Below, in pieces: positions 30,769 through 38,395 of a DNA stretch of 64,000 bases; within the stretch, counting starts at the first letter, position 1, and each line of letters opens with the position of its first letter. The notes under the pieces are model-generated. The model did no database searches, was not told where the DNA came from, and saw only the letters and a list, made by a program, of their open reading frames with translations. The DNA comes from Rhodopseudomonas rhenobacensis (GTDB lineage Bacteria > Pseudomonadota > Alphaproteobacteria > Rhizobiales > Xanthobacteraceae). The translations under genes and the position numbers were made by a program. The stretch covers positions 106,398 to 170,397 of the forward strand of contig NZ_JACHIH010000005.1 in NCBI RefSeq assembly GCF_014203125.1, read 5' to 3'.

Positions 30769-32093
30769 TCCCGGGCAGCAAATTTGGGTCGTTGCTGCGT
30801 TGGTACGGACAGCTGTTAACCTGGGTCCAGCGCCTATCGGCTTACAGGACGCTGTCGGCTGGTTCGGAAAAAGATCCGCAAAAAATCAATGAGAGTCAGG
30901 TGGCCAGGGAGCTGCATCTCCGGCAAATCGTGCGGTGGATCGCCGAAAGGGCGACGGCGCTGGACAATGGATCCGGCTTCCTTGATGAGCTCTGCACGAA
31001 ATTGCGCGCCGAGGGGCTGCCGCTCTGGCGAGTAAGTGTCGTCGTCCCCGCAATCGACCCCTCCGTGCGCGGCTTCAGCATCGACTGGCAACGCGAGCGC
31101 GGCACCTCGCTGCTTTCTGTTGCATATGGCGATGGGATTATCGACGCCTTCGAGCGTAGTCCCGTTTATGCCCTTCTCGCGGAGGGGCGGACTTTTGCCC
31201 GGTGGCGTCTTAATGACAAGCTGTGCCCGACACGCCCGATTCCCGCGCTCGTCGATCTGCACGCAGAGGGCGGCACGGACTATGTCCTGCATCTCATTTG
31301 GTTTGCGCCGGGAACCGCGCTAAAGGGCGTCGCGGTCTCGTTTGCGACCGATGCCCCTTCGGGTTTCAATGACCAGGACGTTGCCATGGTGGCTGAAGTG
31401 CTTCCATCGCTCGGGCTCGCCATGTGCAAATTTAGCTTGTCACGTACTTTGCATGAAACTCTCGGAATCTATCTCGGTTCCGAAACGAGTTCACGCGTGC
31501 TCAATGGGAATATCCGGAGAGGCGAGGGCGAGACGGTCGCCGCCGCAATCCTGTTGGCCGATTTCCGCGCGTTTACGGCGCTGGCAGATCGCGATGATCC
31601 GGTAAAGGTTGTTGGTTGGCTCGACGAGCATTTCGATGCCGTCGGCGAGCCAATCGCCAGATGCGGTGGCGAGATCCTAAAATTCACCGGCGACGGATTC
31701 CTGGGCATTTTTCGCGTGCAGGAACCCGAAAACCAATCATCCACGATTTGTGGAATGGCGCTGGATGCGGCAGTGCAGGCTCTGTCGCTTAATCATGCGT
31801 TGAACGATCGGCGTCGGTCGACGGGCTTACCGGAATTGGAAGTCGACCTTGTCCTGCACTTTGGCGACGTAGTCTATGGTAATGTCGGAGCAAGTCGTCG
31901 GCTTGACTTCACAGTCATCGGTCGGGCCGTGAATGAGGCAAGCCGCATTGAGGAGTTGTGCGATCGTGTGTGTCGTTCGATCTTGGTGTCCGACACTTTC
32001 GCCGAACGCTGTGGACGTCCACTCGAACTCATTGGTTCGTTTGTCCTGCGAGGATTGGAGCGAAAGCAACAGATCTGGGCGCCATTGGGCTAG
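30765..32093 (+). CDS. class III adenylate/guanylate cyclase
   Basis: 442 residues starting at a GTG overlapping the previous stop. Residues about 60-220 form a poorly conserved sensor-like region typical of Rhizobiales cyclases. The catalytic domain follows: first metal Asp in ILLADFRAFTALAD, second in KFTGDGFLGIF, and the transition-state Asn/Arg in GRAVNEASRIEELC. All key residues are present, so it should make cAMP or cGMP. No membrane helix is evident, so it is probably cytoplasmic. Upstream coupling to the DUF3313 gene suggests they act together. Confidence 0.9.
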   Translation: MIPGSKFGSLLRWYGQLLTWVQRLSAYRTLSAGSEKDPQKINESQVARELHLRQIVRWIAERATALDNGSGFLDELCTKLRAEGLPLWRVSVVVPAIDPSVRGFSIDWQRERGTSLLSVAYGDGIIDAFERSPVYALLAEGRTFARWRLNDKLCPTRPIPALVDLHAEGGTDYVLHLIWFAPGTALKGVAVSFATDAPSGFNDQDVAMVAEVLPSLGLAMCKFSLSRTLHETLGIYLGSETSSRVLNGNIRRGEGETVAAAILLADFRAFTALADRDDPVKVVGWLDEHFDAVGEPIARCGGEILKFTGDGFLGIFRVQEPENQSSTICGMALDAAVQALSLNHALNDRRRSTGLPELEVDLVLHFGDVVYGNVGASRRLDFTVIGRAVNEASRIEELCDRVCRSILVSDTFAERCGRPLELIGSFVLRGLERKQQIWAPLG

Positions 32094-32556
32094 ATAACGC
32101 AGGTCCAGATCAACTGAAGTGTCAAGATCGTTTTGCCCAGAAATCGGCAGCCGCAGTCGGTTCTAAAGGGCTCCGCTCACTTCACTGGATTGAATTCCGC
32201 AATGATCCAGCGGCACGGCTTCGGCAACGGTGAATCGCCCACAGCTTTGCGTCGATAATCAAAGCAAGGTGTCAATCGGCATCGGATCGGGACCCCGGAT
32301 CGGCGCCCAATCCACGCCGCAACACACCGGAGTGGACGGTTCAGGTCAAGCACCTCGGCTGACTGGATGATGTCGAGGCCGGACCTGTGTTGCAAGCGCG
32401 ATCCACGGGACGGATGAAGCAGCTCTGACCACAACGGATTGGTCTGAGCCTGCGGCAGAGTATGCTCGTTCTTGTCGCTGTTTATTTGAAAGTCAGATAA
32501 CTACCAGCAGTGAGTGTCGGTTTCGGTGGTTGCGCCTCCCCGCAACCAGTCCCCCC
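32094..32556. other. gene-free stretch with repeat
   Basis: About 460 bases after the cyclase gene. It contains the second copy of the 41-bp direct repeat and ends at an 18-base palindrome. Short ORFs here show nothing I recognise. The repeat and the following recombinase remnant suggest old mobile-element traffic. Confidence 0.5.
32269..32310 (+). repeat. 41-bp direct repeat, copy 2
   Basis: Same orientation as the copy at 28337-28377 and nearly identical. Together they bracket the TetR/DUF2147/DUF3313/cyclase block of about 3.9 kb. Confidence 0.6.
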
Positions 32557-32574
32557 CTAGCCTCTAGAGGCTAG
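32557..32574. repeat. 18-base perfect palindrome
   Basis: CTAGCCTCTAGAGGCTAG, fully self-complementary, overlapping the stop codon of the serine-recombinase remnant and preceded by a run of seven C. Could be a terminator stem, a protein-binding site or a recombination-related sequence. Confidence 0.5.
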
Positions 32575-32944
32575 GCCGCCTCTCAGAAATCCTGAGAAGG
32601 GCGGCTAATTGGTCGTAAAGTTCTATCTCCGCGGGTTTGTAGGGTCCGTGCAGATGAATGACGACCTTTTCAACAATCTCCCGAATCGCTTCGTTCGCCG
32701 CCACCGGCCTGTCCCGTCTGATGCGGCGAGGCGCTTTTGAGGTTTCGCATCTTCTCTCGGTTAGCTTTCGCTGCATTGGGGTGAAATTCGACGACCGCAG
32801 GGGCGACGTCGGCGATGGCCGCCTCGATCTGGTCGCGTTCGGCCTCCGGCGCGGCCAGGCGGTCTCGCAAAGCCCGGCTCGGAGTGTCGGCCAGAAGCAC
32901 GTCAACCGCCCTGGAAATCGCGCCGTTGACGTCGCTTCGACTTG
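32564..32944 (-). pseudogene. large serine recombinase, C-terminal remnant
   Basis: On the minus strand AVDVLLADTPSRALRDRLAA, then VVEFHPNAAKANREKM and, in another frame, NEAIREIVEKVVIHL and IELYDQLAALL. These are the coiled C-terminal region of site-specific serine recombinases (the HPN...Y/A-RRK segment and the final IEKIV...G-L-IEL stretch). The catalytic N-terminal domain is missing and at least one frameshift splits what remains. It is joined at about 32945 to an IS3 orfB fragment. Non-functional. Confidence 0.65.
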
Positions 32945-33611
32945 TAGACGTAAAGTGCGCGATCAATCCGGAGTGTCGAACAGGCCGTCTGATCGAGATC
33001 TTCCATTCGCCCCGCACCTTATCGACAAGCTCACGCTTGCGGCCAGGCCTCAGAGCTATTTTGAGAGCACATCCTGCAGCATGGCTTTGTCCAGTGACAG
33101 GTCGGCGACAATCTGCTTCAGCTTGCTGATCTCTTCCTCGAGTTGACGCAGTCGCTTCATCTCCGATGGCATCAGCCCCGCATACTTCTTCCGCCAGTTA
33201 TAGAACGTCGCCTCGCTGATCCCGGCCTTGCGGCAAACCTCTGTGACTGCCGAGCCATCTTCCGCCTGCTTCAAAACGAATGCGATGCGGCCATGGCTGG
33301 TTGTTCCATCATGGCGTAGCAGCGTTGCTCGGCTTCCGGCGGCGGCATGTTGCCGATAGGTTCGAGGAGCCTTCGGCTGTTTAACCAGTCGCCCCATTCC
33401 AAGGTGGCGAAATCGACGGCTTCGAAGCTGCGCTATGGCCCGCGCCGATGGATCACCTCGGCTTTGTTGAGGCCCTTGATGGTCTCGGCGAGAGCATTGT
33501 CGTAGGAATCTCCAGCGCTGCCGACAGAAAGTTCGATGCCCGCTTCGGCCAGGCGCTCGGTGTACTTGATCGAGTGGTATTGGCTGCCCCGATCACTCTT
33601 CAGGTTGCAGC
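32945..33611 (-). mobile_element. permuted IS3-family (IS407-like) insertion sequence remnant
   Basis: Read 5' to 3' on the minus strand: orfB C-terminal part (SDRGSQYHSIKYTERLAEAG, DSYDNALAETIKGL, then an in-frame TAG where Trp is expected before RSFEAV, and RRLLEPIGNMPPPEAEQRC); at about 33290 it changes directly to orfA (RIAFVLKQAEDGSAVTEVC, RKAGISEATFYNWRKKYAG, LDKAMLQDVLSK); then orfB's N-terminal part (RPGRKRELVDKVRGEWKISI and, frameshifted, TLRIDRALYVYKSK). The normal order is orfA-orfB, so the element is circularly permuted, with its inverted repeats and central orfB lost. It cannot transpose. Confidence 0.75.
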
Positions 33612-34264
33612 GCCAGGGCGGCGGTGTACCCATTGGTCGGCTCGAAGCACATCAATGAGAGTCGAGAGGATCCAGGGGCGCGTCGCACTGTCGGTGCGGC
33701 TAGATCCATGATGCCGATTTCCACGGCTCGCGGGTCCAGTTGGAAGCCGGTCCCGATTGCTTTGAGGCACGCTTCCTTGCATGTCCAAATTCGGTAGAAC
33801 GCTTCGCTTGAGAGATCATATCGCCTCAATTCTCTCCGCTCCTGCGTGGTGAATGCGACCTCTGCAATCTGCTCTTGATCCGGTATCGGCAGCACCGCCT
33901 CCACGTCCACGCCGATCCGCCCACAGCCGCTCGTGACGGTAATCAGCGCGACGTCGCGCGAATGGCTCATGCTGAAGTCAACTTCCGCTCCTGCGACGAA
34001 CGGACGGCCCATGGAAGAAGACCGCAGGTCGACCTCGTCGGGTCGACAGCCGAGACGGGCGGCAATTACCGTTCTCAGAAGAACCCGTCGCCACACGAAA
34101 CGAGAGCGCAGGAACGGGAGCTCGAATACTCCCGCACGTGTCCGTTCCTCGATGCTCAGAATGCTCATTTCAGCGAGCGACGGCGCGGGAGGCCCGATCT
34201 GCGCGAGGTACACCTGCGTATCGCCGGGGAAAATGGCAGTCACCTCGACGACACGTTCCCACAT
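33593..34264 (-). CDS. 4'-phosphopantetheinyl transferase (Sfp type)
   Basis: 223 residues from ATG 34264 (a GTG at 34282 is possible). Signature residues are seen: GRPFVAGAEVDFSMSHSRDV, then GCGRIGVDVEAV with the magnesium-binding Asp-x-Glu, and FYRIWTCKEACLKAIGTGFQ with the W-x-x-KEA-x-K motif. It attaches the phosphopantetheine arm to carrier proteins and is the expected activator of the ACP and NRPS carrier domains encoded 0.5 kb away on the other strand. The last few residues and the stop codon appear to be read from the IS3 remnant, so the natural C-terminus is slightly altered; the catalytic core is intact. Confidence 0.9.
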   Translation of the reverse strand: MWERVVEVTAIFPGDTQVYLAQIGPPAPSLAEMSILSIEERTRAGVFELPFLRSRFVWRRVLLRTVIAARLGCRPDEVDLRSSSMGRPFVAGAEVDFSMSHSRDVALITVTSGCGRIGVDVEAVLPIPDQEQIAEVAFTTQERRELRRYDLSSEAFYRIWTCKEACLKAIGTGFQLDPRAVEIGIMDLAAPTVRRAPGSSRLSLMCFEPTNGYTAALALQPEE

Positions 34265-34307
34265 CGCAGTTGTGCCCCACACCGGAAGTTGTTGCGGCTT
34301 AGTCGTT

Positions 34308-34324
34308 CAGTGATGTGATCACTG
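34308..34324. promoter_or_regulatory. inverted repeat, possible operator
   Basis: CAGTGAT-GTG-ATCACTG, perfect 7-base arms with a 3-base spacer, 44 bases upstream of the PPTase ATG. It lies between the divergent PPTase and NRPS operons, so a regulator bound here could control either. Confidence 0.4.
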
Positions 34325-34774
34325 CGACATCCTGCAGTCGGTAATACCTTCGACGGAAGTCTACAATTAGTAGTTGCCAAAACGATACGATATGTTATTT
34401 TTTGATCAGGTCGTCGTTCAAGACGCGAGACGTTCATGGCATCGCATTCGTAGCAGCCTGGGTCGTTCTATTTCCCGGAAGCTGTCTTCCAGCGGTGCTC
34501 AACGGAAACGTCGACATTATCAAGCTTTCGGGCGGTATTTTTCGTCCGCAACAACAAAGACCACATACGGATCGACATTCAAAGGCGCGCAAAGCGCGTA
34601 GGTAATCTGTTCCGCGAAAGAGCTCGCGGGTGCCTGCGCTGCGTTAGGCTCGTCAGTACGCTCTCCGCTTCTGTCGCTCCGACAAACAACTCCCCTATCA
34701 GGCGCCCGATGTTTTGGGGCGGGGCGCTTACGACGCTTGGGTCCGCAACGAGAGGTCACTCAGAGGAGCGCAAA
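34325..34774. other. intergenic control region of the NRPS operon
   Basis: 450 bases without a convincing gene. The part around 34355-34410 is distinctly AT-rich for this genome (ATACGATATGTTATTTTTTG), a plausible promoter zone for the rightward NRPS operon. Short ORFs crossing it show no similarity and lack ribosome-binding sites. The regulator is not encoded in the island. Confidence 0.45.
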
Positions 34775-35224
34775 ATGACCGTCGATCACTTGGCAGCCGC
34801 ACTTCAGTCAGCAGCAGGGCCGGCGTCGACAACCGACACCAAGGCAGGCGCGGCACCAGCCGATGTTCTGATCGTCGCGACGGTGTTGACGAGCAGCGAG
34901 GCCATTCACCTCGTCGATCTCAACGGGGCGCAGTACGAGATTGCCGCCGGGGATGTAATCGACATTGAGTATCCGGCGCTCGGTCCGGTCGCCGCGGAGG
35001 CGCCGCCTCCCGAGAGCGAGCAGCCGCCTGCGAAAGAACAGGTCGACACCGAGCCGACGGAGGAACGCGCTGACAAGCCGGCGTCGACGCAGGAGCCTCG
35101 ATTGGCGTTCATCAAGATCAATCCGAATGCGGTTCTCACGCGGCGGATCGAGGTCCCGGCCGTTCTGGTCGCGGCGGCCGGCACTTGGCTCACCGTCGTT
35201 CCCAGCACGGATCAGGCGGCCTGA
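34775..35224 (+). CDS. small protein of unknown function, first gene of the NRPS operon
   Basis: 149 residues with GAGGAG upstream of the ATG. I do not recognise a family. It has two compact hydrophobic/beta-like segments (DVLIVATVLTSSEAIHLVDL with YEIAAGDVIDIEYPALG, and LAFIKINPNAVLTRRIEVPA with VLVAAAGTWLTVVP) joined by an acidic, Pro/Glu-rich linker of about 40 residues. No signal peptide, membrane helix or Cys. As the leading gene of the biosynthetic operon it could be a regulatory, scaffolding or immunity protein; none of these can be shown. Confidence 0.6.
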   Translation: MTVDHLAAALQSAAGPASTTDTKAGAAPADVLIVATVLTSSEAIHLVDLNGAQYEIAAGDVIDIEYPALGPVAAEAPPPESEQPPAKEQVDTEPTEERADKPASTQEPRLAFIKINPNAVLTRRIEVPAVLVAAAGTWLTVVPSTDQAA

Positions 35225-35365
35225 GCGGCCCGGACGTGCACTAAACCTATCCCCTGATTCAACGCGCGCAGGCGGACCGATCTGGTCACGCCTGCTGCTG
35301 AGAACGGCTGCGCCTGCGAATGATGCGCCGGGCCTGTCGCCATTGCGCGGCGTTCCGGCGGCAGG

Positions 35366-35410
35366 TCGAGAGAGATTGGGTCGAGAGAGACGAGAGAGAC
35401 GAGAGAGACT
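35366..35410 (+). repeat. GAGAGAGAC-type short tandem repeat
   Basis: TCGAGAGAGA... units of about 10 bases repeated four times with slight variation between the unknown gene and the ACP gene. The region up to the ACP start also carries further GTCGA-rich words. Could be a slippage-prone leader; no coding role seen. Confidence 0.55.
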
Positions 35411-35531
35411 GTCGTGAGCAAAATAGTCGAGAGTCGAAAATTCGTCAGTAGTTGAAGTCTCGCGAGCGAAAGTGTCGAAAGTTGAACTGCCCAGAGTAAC
35501 CGAGCAAGCGCCAGCGCCCGAGGAAATGCCG

Positions 35532-35801
35532 ATGAGCATTCGCGATTCGATCGTCGTCTATATCGAAGAGATTTCATCCGAACGCGGATTCGACCATGCC
35601 AGCAACCTGTTTGAAAGCGGCGTGCTGACGTCGCTCGACGTGCTGTCGTTGGTGGCGTTTATCGAAGAGACGTTCGGCTTGGAAATCACCGGCGATGAGA
35701 TCGACATGGCCAGTTTCGGCACCGTCGATGGTCTGGTGAACCTGGTCCTCACTCTTCAGGCGAACACCGCTCACGCCGCCGCCGCGCGTTCACATGGGTA
35801 G
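35532..35801 (+). CDS. stand-alone acyl carrier protein
   Basis: 89 residues from the ATG with GAGGAA six bases upstream; a GTG start at 35472 would add a Pro-rich 20-residue leader. The carrier fold is clear: NLFESGVLTSLDVLSLVAFI, where the Ser in TSLDV is the phosphopantetheine site, then EETFGLEITGDEIDMASFGT. It overlaps the acyl-activating enzyme gene by 8 bases, so the ligase very likely loads this carrier with an acid that starts or feeds the peptide. The NRPS1 N-terminal C domain is the obvious acceptor. Confidence 0.9.
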   Translation: MSIRDSIVVYIEEISSERGFDHASNLFESGVLTSLDVLSLVAFIEETFGLEITGDEIDMASFGTVDGLVNLVLTLQANTAHAAAARSHG

Positions 35802-37362
35802 CCCACCTGGAATGATCCCGGTTCATGACATGTTGCGCCGGACTGCGCGCGACCGCCCCGACAAGGAGGCGATTGCCTGGCATGGCGGGCGCATCAACTA
35901 TGCGACGCTCGACGAGATGTCGAGCCAAATCGCGACATTCCTTAAAGACGCCGGCGTTGAGCGCGGTATGCGCGTCGCGATCTACTCCGCGAAATGCGTC
36001 GAGGAGGTCGCGGTGATCTTCGCCATCATGAAGCTCGGCGCGGTCCTGGTCCATGTCAACCCGGCGTTCCGCGACGACAAGCTCCGTCACGTGCTGGCGG
36101 AGTGCGAGCCCGCTGCGTTGTTTTTTCATCCGCGCAAGCGCGGAGCGGTCGCGCGCGCCGCCCGGGCCTCGGCACTGCCGCCGCTGCTGATCCGGCTGGG
36201 CGCCGACGGCCCGGTGGTCGCCGCCGACCCGGATGCGGGTTGCGTCGCGGCGATCGAACTCTCGACAATCCTGCACGATCTCGCTGCGGCCGGCGAGACC
36301 TTCGCCGACGTTTCCAGCGCCGCTGACGATCTTGCGGCGATCATCTACACCTCCGGCACCACGGCGTCCGCAAAGGGCATCATGGTCACCCACGGGATCC
36401 TGTCGCAGGCGACGCTGGTCTCTGCGCAACTGCTCGGCAACGTCGCCGACGACCGCCTGATCAGCTTGACGCCGTTCTCGTTCGACGGCGCGTTGAGCCA
36501 GCTCTTTACCATGACGTTGGTCGGCGGGACGCTGGTTCTACAGGACTCGCTGTTTCCGAAGGATGTGCTGGCGACGCTCACCGCCGAGCGGATCACCGGC
36601 GTTCATGCGGTTCCCTCGTTCTGGCGCATGATGCAAGACCGCTACCCCGCCTTCGCCGACGCGGCGCTGCCTTGCCTGCGCTACCTGTCATTGATCGGGG
36701 AGAGTTTTCCCGAGGCCGACCTGCTTCGGCTCAAGCGCACGCTGGCGTCGACGGATTTCTACATGATGTACGGAACCACCGAGGCGTTCCGATCGACCTG
36801 TCTTGCTCCGGCGGAGTTCTTTACCAAGCTCGGCTCGGCCGGCCGGCCGCTGTCCGGCGTGACCATCAGCATCGTCGACGAGCACGGACAGCCCTGTCCC
36901 CCAGGCACCGTCGGAGAAATCGTGCATGCGGGCGCGTTCGTGTCGCCCGGGTATTGGAAGCGTGCGACATCCACGACGTTCCGGGACGGTCGCGTCTACA
37001 CCGGCGACCTCGGCACGCTCGATGCGGACGGCTATCTGCGCTTCGTCGGCCGCAAGGACACCATGGTGAAGCGGCTCGGCTATCAGCTCTATCCCGAGGA
37101 CGTCGAGGCCTGCCTGCAAGCGCTCGACGGGGTCGCGCTGGCCGCGGTGACCTGCCGTCCCGACCCCAGCGGCGCGCAGGCGTTGCGCGCCTTCATCGTG
37201 TGCCGACGCGGCGCGACACTCGGCGAGACCGCGGTGGCGCAACACTGCCGGCGGCATTTGCCTTACTACATGGTCCCGGACGACGTCGTCTTTGTCGACA
37301 GCCTGCCGACGACGGGCAACAGCAAGATCGACCGCGGCCGCCTGAGGATGGAGCAGGTGTGA
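35794..37362 (+). CDS. acyl-CoA/acyl-ACP ligase (ANL superfamily)
   Basis: 522 residues of the AMP-forming acyl-activating family. Seen are the phosphate loop IIYTSGTTASAKGIMVTHG, the MYGTTEAF aromatic/ATP motif, YTGDLGTLDADGYLRFVGRK (hinge) and a C-terminal TGNSKIDRGRL carrying the catalytic Lys. It resembles fatty-acid and aryl-acid ligases rather than amino-acid A domains. By overlap with the ACP gene it probably adenylates a carboxylic acid and transfers it to that ACP. The acid is unknown. Confidence 0.9.
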   Translation: MGSPPGMIPVHDMLRRTARDRPDKEAIAWHGGRINYATLDEMSSQIATFLKDAGVERGMRVAIYSAKCVEEVAVIFAIMKLGAVLVHVNPAFRDDKLRHVLAECEPAALFFHPRKRGAVARAARASALPPLLIRLGADGPVVAADPDAGCVAAIELSTILHDLAAAGETFADVSSAADDLAAIIYTSGTTASAKGIMVTHGILSQATLVSAQLLGNVADDRLISLTPFSFDGALSQLFTMTLVGGTLVLQDSLFPKDVLATLTAERITGVHAVPSFWRMMQDRYPAFADAALPCLRYLSLIGESFPEADLLRLKRTLASTDFYMMYGTTEAFRSTCLAPAEFFTKLGSAGRPLSGVTISIVDEHGQPCPPGTVGEIVHAGAFVSPGYWKRATSTTFRDGRVYTGDLGTLDADGYLRFVGRKDTMVKRLGYQLYPEDVEACLQALDGVALAAVTCRPDPSGAQALRAFIVCRRGATLGETAVAQHCRRHLPYYMVPDDVVFVDSLPTTGNSKIDRGRLRMEQV

Positions 37363-38393
37363 TGCGTCGGTGCAACGTATGCGTGCTTCCCGAGACCTTC
37401 CCTGGCATCACCATCGACCAGGACGGCGTCTGCTCGCTGTGCCGCGATTTCTCCGCCGCAGAGCCGCCGGGGCCGTCCGCCCGCCTCACCGAGGCGCTAT
37501 CGAACATCATCGCGGACGCCAAGCGACAGAACCATCGCTACGACGCCGTGGTGGCGTTCAGCGGCGGCAAGGACAGCTCCTATCTTCTGCATCTGCTGGC
37601 ATCGCGGTTCGGTCTCAGGCTGCTGGCGGTGACGTTCGACAACGGTTTTATCTCGGCGGCCTGCCTCACCAACATGCGCAACGTGGTCTCCGCGCTGGCG
37701 ATCGACCACATCATCGTGCGGCACCGCCAGGATCATATGAATGCGCTGTTCCTGGAGAGCGCGCTGGCGCGGGTCTATCCGGACCACCTGACCAAGTTCG
37801 GCAGCAGCGTCTGCATCTCGTGCATCCGCGTCGTCATCACCACGATGCTGCGCGTCGCGATCGAGAAGAATGTCCCGTTGGTGATGCTCGGCAACACGCC
37901 AGGTCAGGTGCTCGCCTCGGATCAGGAACTGATCTTCAAGGACAACGTCATTCCCCATCCGCTGCGGCGGCAGCTGTTCGCGCGGCTGGCGGAGCGCACC
38001 GGATCGTGGGCGTATGATTATCTGATGCTGTCCGCCGACGAGTACAAAACCCGCCCGTTTCCGACGATCGTCAGTCCGCTGCCGATCGTCGGCTACGACG
38101 AGGACGAGATCTACCGCGTTCTCGCCGAGCTCGGCTGGTCGAAGCCCACCGACGTCGATCCAAGCTCGACCAATTGCCGGCTGAACGCGTTCGGCATCGT
38201 CCGGCACAAGAACCTGTATCAATTCCATCCCTATGATTACGAGATGAGCCGGCTGGTCAGGCTCGGCATCCTGTCCCGCGAGGCGGCGCTCAACAAGCTG
38301 AACGATCCGAGCGGCACCGTCATCGATCTGGCTTCGGAAATCGAAAGGGATCTGCTGTGCCGCTCCTGCGATAATTGCCGGCCGAGGGCTTAG
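37362..38393 (+). CDS. PP-loop ATP pyrophosphatase, N-acetyl sugar amidotransferase-like
   Basis: 343 residues. It begins MRRCNVCVLPETFPGITIDQ and DGVCSLCRDF, a four-Cys metal motif, then VVAFSGGKDSSYLLHLLASR, the PP-loop that binds ATP, CISCIRVV, and ends CRSCDNC. This layout is that of the WbpG/PseA (WbuX-like) family, which makes amidines on sugars using ammonia from partner proteins; the fold is shared with thiolating enzymes such as TtuA-type. No HisH/HisF partners and no sugar genes are here, so an amidation or thioamidation of the peptide or its starter is possible. Its start overlaps the ligase stop (TGATG). Confidence 0.8.
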   Translation: MRRCNVCVLPETFPGITIDQDGVCSLCRDFSAAEPPGPSARLTEALSNIIADAKRQNHRYDAVVAFSGGKDSSYLLHLLASRFGLRLLAVTFDNGFISAACLTNMRNVVSALAIDHIIVRHRQDHMNALFLESALARVYPDHLTKFGSSVCISCIRVVITTMLRVAIEKNVPLVMLGNTPGQVLASDQELIFKDNVIPHPLRRQLFARLAERTGSWAYDYLMLSADEYKTRPFPTIVSPLPIVGYDEDEIYRVLAELGWSKPTDVDPSSTNCRLNAFGIVRHKNLYQFHPYDYEMSRLVRLGILSREAALNKLNDPSGTVIDLASEIERDLLCRSCDNCRPRA

Positions 38394-38395
38394 CG

